Below, in pieces: positions 53,850 to 64,000 of a stretch of 64,000 nucleotides of DNA. Where the stretch lies: NCBI GenBank assembly GCA_977006965.1, contig OZ345382.1, forward strand, positions 372,001 to 436,000. The letters are read 5' to 3'. The position numbers and the translations under genes were made by a program. The notes beneath the pieces were generated by a model. That model saw only the letters and a program-made list of their open reading frames with translations, did no database searches and was not told where the DNA came from. How positions within the stretch are numbered: position 1 is the stretch's first letter; each line of letters starts with the position of its first letter. The DNA comes from Phymatolithon calcareum. Taxonomy: Eukaryota; Rhodophyta; Florideophyceae; Hapalidiales.

Positions 53850-55856
53850 TACTGAAGAATCGCAAAGTTGAATGTAGGGGGATATCCGGAAACCCCGGAG
53901 TACATACAAAGGATGGTGAAAGACCATGCAGTCTACGTAATTCGACTTACAGAAACGCACATGAGGCCGGAAGCACGTATCCGCACTGAACTGTTCACAA
54001 TGAACGCCTCGAGATCAGTACTAGTCACCGCGGAAGGACCTAGATACCACAGTGACTCAAGGACAAGGAGCGGGTCTGCTAGAAACTTTGGAGGAGTCTC
54101 TCAAGTGTTTCAAACAGGATATGAAGCCAAGCTTATATTTAAATATGAAAGGATATACTTCCAAATCGTCACCGCACAAACGGAAAGCCTTAAAATTAGT
54201 TTAGTATATATGTCACAAAAGCCTATGCGACAGGAAACAGAGGAATGTCTAAAGCTTATCACCAGGCACGCAAGAGGGAAGCCGTCATATGCGGCGACTG
54301 GAACGCAAGAGGCAAAAACAGAAGAGGAATCCCAACCAAAAATGGGAAAAGCAGAGAGGATGGGATATACGTACCAGAAAGGGCCTCACATTTCAGACAA
54401 AGAACTATAGCAGCAATGAGGATTTCTTTGTCACGAATTAATAACGATCTCCGCTCCAAATTCACCGGAAAATATTTGAACAGGGAGTACACAACACCGA
54501 CCAGTTTGCACTCCTCTCAGAATCCGGCAGGAGCGCCACGATAACCAGTCCAACAGACCAGTCAGTGTACGGGACTGGGCGGGCACCAAAACGAAATTCA
54601 CCACCAAAGAGAAAATGCAAGGACTTATTCAAGATCTTTAGAGACGCCCCATCTCGGAGCAAGTGGAGGATATATACAGTAAGATAGTGGATATCGGCTC
54701 GAAAACTCCACAGAAGACGAAACAAGAAAAAGTGCGTCTGAAGCATCGCGCAGAACTACCCGGAATAATAGCGAGAATCCAGCAGTGCGACACCTCATGG
54801 GAACTGCATCAGCAGTACAAGAAACTGCTGAAGACTTAGTGTGACCCTTGGAGGTTAAAAAAGCGAGTTCCCTCGCGGTACAAACCGTTTTGGACTACCG
54901 AACTGGAACAACTGGCCTTTAAGCGAAAGAAACTATAGAAATGAGCTAGATTATCCCAATCACCAGAAGACTGGGGCAGATATCATGAACGGAAGTAATC
55001 AAGTGAGAACCAAATTCAACCATCGAAAGAGCGACTAATATCAGGAATACATATCTGAACTCGAAGAGAAAGCTGGTCCAGCGGCGGCAAAGCAGCTGGC
55101 CAGGATATAGAAAAAGACAGAAAGGGAGAACAACTCGCAAAAAGATGACTGGAAGACCAATGAACCATGCATTATTCTCGGTACACATATCGAATACTTG
55201 CCACATCACCGAAAAGTAGCAAACAGGTCCCAGGAATTTCCTCTGTCGTGAAGTAATGAAGGAATCAATCGAAACAGCCATTCGGAAGTCCCCAACTGGA
55301 AAAGCTCAGGGTATGGACGAGGTCAAGTCTAAAATGCTGATTCTAGACGCACCTCTGAATGCGGAGGTTCTTACAGCCCTATGGGAAGCCTGCGGGGGGT
55401 GCGCATGTATGCCAATGTACTGGAAAGAGGCCCTGTTTATACCTATTCACAAGAAGGTGCCACACCACGAACCTGAAAATTATCGCCCAATATCCCTGCT
55501 TAGTCATGCAAGGAAAGTTATTTAAACGGAAATCGACAGTATGATCCGCGAGCTATAATCCAACCACCGGTTCTTAATCGGGTTCCAAAAAGGGAAAGGT
55601 ACGAAGTCGAAATCCTAAGAGCTCCGGAGCAATTGAAGGCCAGCAAAGTGCGTAGCAGTACTGGTCCTCAAGGCTGCATACGACACCGTCCCAAGATAGC
55701 ATTTGGTGACCAGAATGAGACAAGTACTGCCACCACAGCTATGCGCTATGACAGAAGCATTACTGACAACGTCCTGGGTGTCAACTATCGGAGATACTGA
55801 TAAGAACTGGTTTCTAGTGGACAGAGGAGTACCGCATGTGTCCCCTCTCAGTCCAA
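53850..55856 (+). pseudogene. LINE B endonuclease and partial reverse transcriptase
   Basis: The endonuclease is visible as LNVGGYPETPEYIQRMV, RLTETHM (Glu) and, one frame over, GDWNARGKNRRG (Asp, Asn). The RT begins in 55256-55525 with KSPTGKAQGMDEVKSKML and YRPISLLSHARKVI, followed by several stops, then VLKAAYDTVPR and DRGVPHVSPLSP (normally PQGSPLSP). The FADD motif is missing because the element is cut off. Confidence 0.75.
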
Positions 55857-57703
55857 GAGGGCAATGAGGCGGCACATTACTAGGGCATTCAACCGAGCAC
55901 CAAAAGGGAAGGCGGTCGGCCCTGACGGAGTGGCAGTTGAAATGATGCATGCGAATAAGGAAGCCGGATTGAGTATATTGATAGCCTTATGGGAGACATG
56001 TGGAAGGCTCAAATGTCTTCCGCGAGCGTGGCGTCAAGCTACTCTGATCCCTCTGTACAAGAAAGGCCCACCCCATGTTGCAGCGAACTACAGACCTATA
56101 TCGCTATTAAGCCAAGCCAGGAAAATCATCGATTCCGCACTCGACTCATACATAAGGGAACACTACCGTTTCAACAGTGCCCAGCTAGGTTTCCGAAAAG
56201 ACAAGAGCACATATATTGCGATACTCCGTGCAAAATGTGCCATGAAAGATGGGCATCCTTTTGTCGCGGTTCTTGACCTCTCTGCAGCATATGACAGGGT
56301 GCCACGAGACATCCTCATGAAAAGACTCGAGCAGAAGGTACCCGACGAAATAACAAGGATGGTGGCATATCTTCTGAAACCCTCGTGGGTTACGTCAGCA
56401 GGCGATGATACACGAACATGGTGCATTATCGATCGAGGAGTACCCCAAGGGTCCCCATTGAGCCCGTGCCTGTACAATATCTTCATGGATACATTCGCGG
56501 AAGCGGTCTCCAAGGTCCCCAGCGACGTCTCTGAAAATCCAGCGCAACTGTTCGCTGACGATGTCCAGCTGCAATCAAAGGATGGAGAAGGAATGCAGAA
56601 GCTACTTGATATAGCGACTACCTGGGCGAAGGAAAATGGTATGACCTGGAACACAAAGCCAGGAAAGAGCGAGATCCTTAAATACAAGGGACTCAGGAAA
56701 CACACCTTCCACATTGCGGGTCGAGTTCTTCATCAAGCTTGGAGGCTCTCGTATCTCGGTATAAGCATGAACCACAAAGGCGTAACAGACGACATGGCGT
56801 TATCAAGAGTACGAAATGCAGTGGGGTGCATACACAAACTGCGGGATATTGGAGTCAATGTTCGAGGCTTTCAGTCTGTGACATGCATTAGAATCTTCAA
56901 GTCGCTTATTTTGCCAAAGTGGGAGTACGCACTCCACGTCACGCCTCTGACAAAGCGATTACAATCAGCAATCGAATCTGCAGAAGGTTTATTCTTCAAG
57001 TATGTTTTTGGGACATATGCCCAGCACCGCCATGGAAGAATGCGAGTTCTGTGCCGACTAGAACCACCTGCCATGAGGAGAAGACACCAAGCAGAAAGGT
57101 TCTCTGCGAGTCTAGTGAAACAGAAGAAGCGCCTCGACGAAGCAGATGAGTATTCTGGGAGAGGTGAAGACATTAAGGAGGCAACCAAGGACATAGAGTG
57201 CCTCAAGAAATATGAAGATCTGCAGCAAGCTCTCGACAAAGCCAAGGAGGGCTCAGTCTCAAAGAAAGGGCGACGAAAAGAAAGAATTGAGTTATGGGCA
57301 GAGGAAGAAGAGGGAAGATCGCTCGAGATACCAACTGATTCGAACAATCTACCGATGGTTCTCCGCGTAAGAGAAAGATCTACACGGTTGCGATGCCTAC
57401 GGCTGATATTCAATAGAGCACCTCTTTGGAGAAAATCAGTACTTGGTGCATACTTTGGTGTCACAGCTGTGATTGAGCTGGTCGCGCTCCAACGCATCCT
57501 ATCTTCATCCAAGATTAGTCCTGAAATTGAATATGAATGTAAGCGACTAACTGGAGCACTTGTTGGGAAAGAAATACGAATCAAGGATGTACTGAACAGT
57601 CAAACTACGTGAGCTTAGAAAATCGTGCGAAAGCGGCCCTGTTACTCTTCAAGAGAGGCCTTGGGAGCTTATAAAATAAATCAACACATATCCCCCCCCC
57701 CCC
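55857..57703 (+). mobile_element. LINE group A, 5'-truncated copy with intact RT frame
   Basis: Begins AGGGCAATGAGGCGGCACAT, equivalent to about position 24340 of the minus-strand copy, and ends CAACACATAT plus 12 C (57692-57703). It contains an open frame of 582 codons. It starts exactly where the decayed LINE B ends. Confidence 0.9.
55864..57612 (+). CDS. LINE A reverse transcriptase, uninterrupted C-terminal 582 residues
   Basis: The ATG at 55864 is internal to the original ORF. RT motifs in order: NRAPKGKAVGPDGVAVEM, YRPISLLSQARKIIDSAL, LGFRKDKSTYIAILRAK, VLDLSAAYDRVPRDI, DRGVPQGSPLSPCLYNI, LFADDVQLQ (both catalytic Asp present) and WNTKPGKSEILKYKGL. A long C-terminal region follows with PKWEYALHVTPLTKRLQSA, ERSTRLRCLRLIFNRAPLWR and the end ECKRLTGALVGKEIRIKDVL. 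Lack of stops indicates a recent insertion. Without endonuclease and 5' region it is not autonomous. No function beyond reverse transcription is implied. Confidence 0.85.
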   Translation: MRRHITRAFNRAPKGKAVGPDGVAVEMMHANKEAGLSILIALWETCGRLKCLPRAWRQATLIPLYKKGPPHVAANYRPISLLSQARKIIDSALDSYIREHYRFNSAQLGFRKDKSTYIAILRAKCAMKDGHPFVAVLDLSAAYDRVPRDILMKRLEQKVPDEITRMVAYLLKPSWVTSAGDDTRTWCIIDRGVPQGSPLSPCLYNIFMDTFAEAVSKVPSDVSENPAQLFADDVQLQSKDGEGMQKLLDIATTWAKENGMTWNTKPGKSEILKYKGLRKHTFHIAGRVLHQAWRLSYLGISMNHKGVTDDMALSRVRNAVGCIHKLRDIGVNVRGFQSVTCIRIFKSLILPKWEYALHVTPLTKRLQSAIESAEGLFFKYVFGTYAQHRHGRMRVLCRLEPPAMRRRHQAERFSASLVKQKKRLDEADEYSGRGEDIKEATKDIECLKKYEDLQQALDKAKEGSVSKKGRRKERIELWAEEEEGRSLEIPTDSNNLPMVLRVRERSTRLRCLRLIFNRAPLWRKSVLGAYFGVTAVIELVALQRILSSSKISPEIEYECKRLTGALVGKEIRIKDVLNSQTT

Positions 57704-57709
57704 GAGAGC

Positions 57710-57965
57710 GGAATCCCTTTCAGAGCCCCCAGAAATTGTTCCCCTGATCCAGCTCCGTTTGCGAGCCCCACGAAGTTGTCCTCCCGAGCGAGGCCCCGTT
57801 GAAGAGCCTCCCGAAGTTGTCGTTCCGGGAAAGAGCACTCGTTGAAGAGCGACTACCTGTAGCTGTCCCCCCGAGCGAGCTCTCGTTGAAGAGCACCCCC
57901 CCTGATGTTAAGAGCCCCCAGAAGTTGTCCCCCGAGACGACTTCCCTTTATTAGCCCCCCGGAAG
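57710..57965 (+). repeat. Minisatellite, about 41-bp unit, six to seven copies
   Basis: Units open with GAGCCCCCMGAARTTGTCCC and close with GCTCSCGTTGAA. One unit is shortened to about 20 bp. Some frames are open and Pro/Glu/Leu-rich, so it could derive from coding repeats. It lies between a LINE A end and a LINE D end. Confidence 0.7.
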
Positions 57966-58029
57966 TTATGCGAGCGCGCCGAGAAGACCTCAGACTGCGG
58001 AGGTTTGCCCTACTCGGCAATTTTTACTG

Positions 58030-58218
58030 CGAAGAAGAACGTAGCAAGTGATGGATACTAGAGTTGGAGATGATGGAGATGAGTGCAGCAGTTGTGATTT
58101 GGGAACATAATTGTTACAGAGGGTAGTTACTGAGACCTAAGCTGCTCTGCTGTCGGATATACTGGCGTTGAGGGCTTGTAAAATAAAAACATACAATTCC
58201 CCCGCCCCCCCCCCCCCC
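58030..58218 (+). mobile_element. LINE group D, 3' end with C runs
   Basis: TGGCGTTGAGGGCTTGTAAA, AATAAAAACATACAATTC, five C, G, then 14 C (58205-58218). The coding part is barely recognisable. Confidence 0.65.
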
Positions 58219-58619
58219 GCAAAGGGGTGTGTGTAGATTGCGGGATTCAGTTTCCCGAACTCCTCCGTCACTTATCTGCAATTGACGCACGTTTCCTAGG
58301 TTGCTTGCTGTATGAGCCCACAGGAGCGCTCACAGGGCGAATACCTATAACGTCCTGATCGCCTCTTCAATACCGGTGCTCCTCTCAAGTGCATATAGTG
58401 CTGGTGCTCCTCATTTGCGGACTGCACTTGTGCCGGATTCGAGTTCCGTCTCGTTAGTGTTACTGTCCCTTCTCGTTCGTCGTCGCCGCAAGATTTACCG
58501 GCCAGTAGTCTATACATTCTCCGTCACTTACCGTGGGGCGTGTTAGTTTGGTAAGCTATCTGACTTCCCCGTATGAGTGCCCGCTTACCTGCCCATGGTG
58601 GGTAATCCTTAATCTAGTG

Positions 58620-59067
58620 CCCAGGAGGGATCTGTCACGAAGAAGACGAGGAGAGAAGAAACAATTAAGGTATGGGAAAAGGAAGAAGAAGGCAGGTCAA
58701 TGAAGATTCCTATTGAAGGCAAGCTACCAGGGATCCTTTACATAGGAGAAAGAACAACACGTTTAAGGTGCCTAAGGTTGACATTCAACCGAGCACCCCT
58801 TTGGAGGAAATCAGTGTTGGGTGCGTACTGTGGGATTACCGCGGTGGTCGAACTAGTCGCCTTACAACGTACTCTAGCGTCATCGAAGATGAGTACAGAA
58901 ATTGAGTTTGAGTGCAAGAGACTTACCGGAGCTCTTGTTGGGAGAGAATTACGAATCAAGAACGTTTTGAGCAGCCAGATGACTATAGCGTAGAGATTAT
59001 GCAAGAGCTGCCCCGTTACTCCAAAGTGAGGCTTTGGGAGCTCTCAAAAATAAAATCATCAAATATC
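58620..59067 (+). mobile_element. LINE group A, 5'-truncated copy with 13-bp target duplication
   Basis: Starts CCCAGGAGGGATCTG in the C-terminal coding region and ends ATCAAATATCC/C. CCTTAATCTAGTG occurs at 58607-58619 and 59068-59080. The coding frame is open to a stop near 58993. Sequence is very close to the 27 kb copy. Confidence 0.95.
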
Positions 59068-59080
59068 CCTTAATCTAGTG

Positions 59081-59968
59081 TGTTGTCTCTGTTTAGTTCT
59101 TTGGCTCATCAACCAACAAGTATCATCCATCGACTGTCTACCATCAAGTATCTACGATGGGCTATCGATATCGATCAACGACCACGTAAACCTCTTCATT
59201 CAAGCCCATACATGTGAGCTGTCATTATTGGACCACTCATGTCCGGCCATTCCCAAGGCGGCCCTCGGAATGACCGGTTCTACAAGACTCGTCGGCAATT
59301 GAACTTCCTGATATCAACGCTGCATCCTTACGGCTACAGTAGACTTTAGCAGACACGAGTGGTACTTGACGTCACAACAGCTCCAAAGCTGCACAAAGTG
59401 CAGACCTTCGCGGAGATTAACATCAAGATCTCTACGGAGCCAATCTTCAGACGCCGTCCTTCAAAGGAATGACCGGGGTCTAATTCGATACACGTGCGCT
59501 GTTTGAGTAAATCTCCATTTTGAATTTGTCCGTATAGATGTTGTACAAGCATAAACGAAAGGAAATAATTGAGGTCTCTCCTTTGTAAGACTTCGATTCC
59601 GCATCTAAGTCCTCCCACAGATGTAGAAGTGAGCGGTCTAGAAACGGAAACGGCGCTTCGAAATAACCTTTCATACCCAAAATTCAAAGATTATCTCCTT
59701 GAATTATGGACCTCGAATCACAGCATATGTGTGACAGTACTCCCTGAGCTTCTCTTTATGCTGAGAACAAGTTTATGGTCCTCAAATCCAAAGCAAATAG
59801 AGCCAAAAGTAGTAATTTGATCTGATTCTCTTGGTATTAGAAGAGAAAGAAGTGTAGATTTATATTTAAAAGTTATCAGCGCTTCTGCTTCTCTTTATAT
59901 TAGGGTAAAGAAGTACAAACGTACTCCGGATTTCTTCGTACATAACTGAATTCGGTGCTAGCCTAGTG
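59081..59968. other. Unassigned spacer
   Basis: 59100-59310 resembles 26540-26720 loosely (CAACGACCACGTAAACCTCT), perhaps an old repeat. No gene is seen. Confidence 0.3.
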
Positions 59969-60048
59969 TCTATGTGACGAACCCCCTCAATTAAGAGTGG
60001 ATATAAAAGCTAAAAAAGTTTGTACAAAGAATGCGTAACAGTGTTGTA

Positions 60049-61816
60049 AATTTTTTTGCAACTGTTTAGTTGTTTATTTGAAAGCCCTCATTAACACTCC
60101 TAACACTTTACGGGAGCAGGAGCAGCCTTTCGTAACTTGTTCATTCTAGTATATCGTCTGGTCCCTAATACAGGGACTCGTCGTTTTCCATATTGTCAAT
60201 TATGGTGAGGCTGTAGAGTAGTATGGAGTCTAATGCCTTTTACGTTCTTATCATTTCTCCGGAGTTCAGTTCATACTTTGTTAGGTTCATACGTATGGTC
60301 TCCATGTGGCGCTCTGCTGCCGTTCCGAATGTATTCGATATTAGCGTCGTGCTCACTTGAGGGAACCTTCCGCTTGCGTATTTTATGGCCAGCTGTCGAT
60401 GTTTCACCTTGGTAAACCTGAGGATGGCCGGGATCTCATCCGGTTTGTCATACGGTATTTTCCACTTTCTTCTTGCTTCGAGCCTCGTGCCTTCTTTTGC
60501 GAACAGTATTCGTCGGAGTTGGCCTGGAGATTTCCCTTCCTGCATATGTTTTAAGGGGACCGCGAACTTTTCTTGTTGCAGCAGCGCGGCAATATCTCGA
60601 CTTGCCCACTGCAGTTCTTTGAAGTTTCGCTCTTCCCTTGGTTTGGATAGAATAGTCCACTTCCTTGCCTTTCCTCGTAGCAGCATCCTCAGCGCTAATA
60701 TTTCTCTCCTGTGTTCTGGTGGCTGGATCCTGCACATAAGCCGGAGCCGCTCGATCCTTCCACTTGCCGTACCACCGAATAATTGGAAGAAGAAGGTTCT
60801 TTCTACTTCTTTGATAGCTTCTTGCACTTCTGAAGTCCACGGTGTGAGATGAATAGCGTATTCCCACCTTGGTTGGATCAGCGATTTGTAGATACGTATG
60901 GCTTTCAGGATGTTTATCCCCAGAATGAATACCCCAAGTGGTTTCAGTTGGTGTACCGCTGCTTTGGCGTTTTTTATACGCCTGATTGTGCTTGTGACCG
61001 TAATTCCGGTTGGTCCTAGAGATATCCCGAGGCATGAAACTTCAGGTACCTGCGAAAGGGTCTGGTGCACTAGACGGAATGTGTGGTTTTTTGTCTCGAT
61101 CGACTCCAGCACCTCGCTCTTACCTTTTTTGGTGTTCCACGTCATTCCTCTCTCTTCGGCCCATTTCGCTGAAATATCGAGCAGGTGCTGCAGTGCGTGC
61201 GGGTTTTTCGCCAGCAGGATCACATCGTCTGCAAATAGAACTGCAGAAACGTCTGCTACCTCGCTCGGAACAGCGCTTATGCGCTCCGAAAACTCGTCCA
61301 TAAATATTTTATACAGACTTGGGCTGAGCGGTGACCCTTGGGGGACGCCTCTGTCCACTATGAACCAGTTCTTGTTGCTGTCTCCCGCCGTGAGGATCCA
61401 GGAGGGCAATAGGAATGCTTCACACATGTCGCTGATGGCCTTAGGTAAGACCAATCTCATCCGTTCCTGGAGCAGTTTCCTAGGTGCAGTGTCATATGCG
61501 GCTTTGAGGTTGAGGACTGCGATGCACCTATGCCCTTTCCGCTGAAGCTCGGTTGCTCGAAGTATGGCTGTTTCCGTACTCTTGCCCTTCTGGAATCCGA
61601 GTTGATACTCATGGTTTGCATATTGTCTTCTAAGTAGGGTATTGAGAGCTGACTCTACAGCTTTCCTTGTCTGACTCAAGAGGGATATTGGCCTGTAGTT
61701 TCCGGGATCTTCCGTATTCCCTTTCTTATGGATTGCTACTAGCACTGACCTTCGCCACAACAATGGGATGTCACCGACTCTGCCACAAGCTGACCACAAT
61801 TCGAATATGAATCTCT
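60049..61816 (-). mobile_element. LINE group B, 5'-truncated copy with 11-bp target duplication
   Basis: Flanked by ACAGTGTTGTA at 60038-60048 and 61817-61827. On the minus strand it starts inside the RT and ends CAACTAAACAGTTGCAAAAA. The sibling DNA transposon near 44.4 kb gives the empty site. Confidence 0.9.
60240..61816 (-). CDS. LINE B reverse transcriptase, uninterrupted fragment
   Basis: About 525 codons open from the truncation point to the stop at 60240; there is no start ATG. RT motifs: NYRPISLLSQTRKAVESALN, LGFQKGKSTETAILRATEL, VLNLKAAYDTAPRKL, DRGVPQGSPLSPSLYKI, LFADDVILLAKNP and WNTKKGKSEVLE. The C-terminal region has PRWEYAIHLTPWTSEVQEA and HRQLAIKYASGRFPQVSTT. Both catalytic Asp of FADD are present. 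It is related to, but clearly distinct from, group A. It is not autonomous, since the endonuclease is missing. Confidence 0.85.
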
Positions 61817-62250
61817 ACAGTGTTGTAGAGCCAGATTCGGAAAGGCAGCCTTTTGTTCTTGGTCGGCAGTACCCCAACTACTACATTAAAAGGGCGCTGT
61901 TCGATGGTAGGAACTAAAATATGCTGTTCACTCAGAAGAAGTGCACCTGCCATGCCGCGAGTAAAGAGACCCGCGCCGAGTGGTCGCCGAGTGGTAGGTG
62001 CGTGCACACCAAGATAACATCAAGACCAGTCTCGAAGATTGCTACGGACTAGATCCAGAGTTTAAAAAGCCAAAAAGGTGAACGGAAAGGTTCAAGAAGT
62101 ACTTGTCGAGGACATGAAAGTAGCGCGAGCACGTTTCTTCTCAGGAAGTGGGTCCCAGCTCAGAAACCGATTGAGAAGACTAAGATTAAGACTTTCTTGA
62201 TTGTTTAATATCGGTTCTTCTTGCTCTGTGAGGGATTGTGTAGAAATGAG

Positions 62251-63286
62251 AATAGACATCTCGCTTAGCGCTTGATCAAGTGCATAGTCTCCCGATCTCT
62301 TGTTCTTTTGATGGGGGTTTGGGGAGCGATGGAATAGCCAGTGGGTGCACAGGAGCATGTACTTAGCTTTCTTGAGACGGAGGAGCACGATTTCACTTAC
62401 GGAAATCGCAATGGACGAAAGGCGAGTAAATGTAAAGGATGTACTTTCTGTTATCCGAATATCGGGATGTTGAAGTCGAGAATAAACTTCTGAATATCAG
62501 GGGATCGTCCTTCAGGTAGAATTACCGTATTTCTCGTTGTCCCTTATGACACGACAAAGGCCTGTCTGATTGGCGGCTCATGAAGCAGAACGAATGGACA
62601 TCCCTATCCACAGCTACTACTCGTCCGTTATGCAGAGCACTCTATGCACATCCTCGTATTCGTCTAATGAGCTGAACTCACAACGCTCACTTCGATGGGA
62701 ACAAACCAGCTCAGCGTGCCACTTTCGATGACCTCCAGCCCCAAAAACAGCTTTTGCGCTCTTAGGACTTTTTTTGGTGCTTCTTGGAGCAGTATGGCGT
62801 GAGGAACTTTCCCTCCGTCATCATCTGGTGAGCCATGCGGCTCTATTTGAAGCCATAGTCGGATAGGCGCCCGGGTACAGAGGCCACAGGGTTGCAGATT
62901 GGTTCACCATGCACCTTGGCAAGGGTACTGCCTGTCTGCTCAGAGCTGTTAGAGCTCTCGACACCCAGGCGAGCGAGGTCAAGACCTAGGTAGTCGAACG
63001 TTGCGCACATGTGCATTTGCTCCAAACATCACGTCACTAGCGACTCGTTATTCGCTGTGACGTGCTCTAGCAGCTAGTATACCTACAGCTCTCTTCTGTC
63101 ATAGACTACTGACCAGAGTACGGCGCGATCTGCATAGCTGTGCTTGATGCCCGCTGAGCGCAGTTTCTTCCAAAGCACGTGCCACGCGCACATCGTGCGT
63201 GTTACGTTGTGGGGCGACTGCAGTTCCGACACCTCGGAAGAGTCTGGGCCCTATTTTGATCTACATTTATTGGTGCGGGTGGATAG
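62251..63286. other. Unassigned spacer of about 1 kb
   Basis: I expected the missing end of the DNA transposon here but do not see its inverted repeat. No gene recognised. Confidence 0.3.
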
Positions 63287-64000
63287 ATTTTGCAACTGCT
63301 TAGTTTATTTGAAGCCCTCATCAACAATCCTAAGACTGTACTGTTGCAAGAATAGTAAGTTTGTTGTCTTGGTTCGATATACACGTGGGCAACAAGGTTG
63401 TTAGCCTGGATAGCAAAGCACCAGGCATCCATTGGTAGAAGAGACCTAGCTTACACTTACTTCGCGGGATCATCGTATGATAGCATTATCTCGAGGCATA
63501 CTTTAGCATAGTCGACGATGCCGACGCGATGGAGAAAGGGGGACCATCAAGTTCAAACCATTTCCATCGTCATGGTAAAGTCCTTTTCATTCATCCCACC
63601 AACGTTCGCCACAAGCGGGAGGCGAGACCCCGTATACTACGTCGCGAGTAGGGGGAGACACCAGCTAGCGATCCGGCAATAGGTTGGCATCTCCGCGAAA
63701 CGTAATAGTGCTCCGACGAGCATTGCGTTTGTCACTTGCAGGTTGCCGGCCAAAGTTCTGTCCCCGTCCACAACAGGAGCGCGTTCCCGTTCCACTCCGT
63801 GTACCACATATGAATCGTATCGATATACGGTTCAGTCAAGTTCATCAACCCGCGAACGTCGTAATTTGCGGTCCGCGGCTTGCCGTCTTGAAGACCAGCG
63901 ACATGTACGGGAGCAGCTTTTCGTAACTTGTTCATTCTAATATATCGCCTGGTCCCTAATAGAAGGACTGGTCTTTCTGCATATTGTCAATTGTGGTGAC
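63287..64000 (-). mobile_element. LINE group B 3' end, split by a solo LTR and cut by the window edge
   Basis: 63287-63341 is the terminal part (TTTTGCAACTGCTTAGTTTA on the plus strand) and 63904-64000 the adjoining part (CTTTTCGTAACTTGTTCATT). Together they match 60055-60215 without gap. Confidence 0.85.
63342..63903. mobile_element. Solo LTR, 562 bp, 5-bp target duplication
   Basis: Begins TGTTGCAAGAATAG and ends AAGACCAGCGACA. TGTAC flanks it at 63337-63341 and 63904-63908. It interrupts the LINE B 3' end. No relative is seen elsewhere in the window, so its family is undefined and strand cannot be set. Confidence 0.85.

Larger units (their letters stand above)
51720..55856 (+). mobile_element. 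LINE group B, old and decayed, 5' part
   Basis: 5' untranslated region, ORF1, endonuclease and the first part of the reverse transcriptase, in the order typical of APE-type LINEs. Similarity to the B element at 60-61.8 kb covers ENYRPISLLSHARKV, LKAAYDTVPR and NWFLVDRGVPHVSPLSP. It stops there and group A sequence starts at 55857. The 5' boundary is approximate. Confidence 0.7.
59969..62250 (-). mobile_element. DNA transposon remnant, second copy, split by a LINE
   Basis: GTGTCTATGTGACGAACC at 59969 equals the end of the transposon at 42.5-44.5 kb (reverse orientation) and is followed by ATAAAAGCTAAAAAAGTTT. After the LINE insertion the sequence continues at 61817 with CCAGATTCGGAAAGGC, as in the sibling, and can be followed to about 62250. 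The other end is not found. The minus strand has an open frame near 62092-62388 that is unidentified. Confidence 0.7.

Noticed and set aside
1-64000. CRISPR array, bacterial operon structure or prophage
   Set aside because: No regularly spaced direct repeats and no bacterial gene families; all recognised genes are eukaryotic.

Overview
The window is eukaryotic nuclear DNA from an intron-poor genome. Six long protein genes are uninterrupted and the rest is mostly nested transposable elements. Intronless genes in small islands between layers of retrotransposons fit a red alga, for instance a florideophyte. That placement is an inference from architecture; no ribosomal or organellar marker is present to prove it.

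Layout. (1) 1.1-7.4 kb is a gene island: an LSD1/polyamine-oxidase-type flavoprotein with a long disordered insert, a chalcone-isomerase-fold protein with an N-terminal targeting region, and convergent to it a tubulin-folding cofactor C. (2) 8-19 kb holds two paralogous Sel1-repeat genes (10.4-12.4 and 16.1-18.1 kb), separated by retrotransposon 3' ends and a MITE nested inside another terminal-inverted-repeat element. (3) 19-30 kb is mainly LINE debris, including one nearly complete but broken element on the minus strand, plus an unidentified 206-codon ORF with a TATA box. (4) 30-31.6 kb is a class 3 lipase. (5) 32-39 kb contains a large LTR (32156-32955) with a small LTR inserted in it, a two-gene DNA transposon with a 49-nt spliceosomal-type intron, and a short LTR element reduced to gag-protease. 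(6) 40-50.4 kb contains a long-inverted-repeat element, a 31-bp perfect palindrome, and a degraded Ty3/gypsy-type retrotransposon that sits inside a LINE and carries a DNA transposon in its 5' LTR. (7) 51.6-64 kb is LINE territory with nested insertions and a solo LTR.

I define four LINE groups from shared 3' ends: A (3' end rich in C), B (tail related to AACAGTTGCAAAAA), C (GAAT-type tail) and D (GGCGTTGAGGGCTT box, then a C-rich end). The strongest new observations are C-rest 3' ends in two LINE groups, several insertions whose target-site duplications and empty sites can be read within this window, a mosaic divergence pattern between the Sel1 genes that suggests gene conversion, and a motif repeated four times in the flavoprotein insert. 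The six host genes do not form an obvious pathway together.
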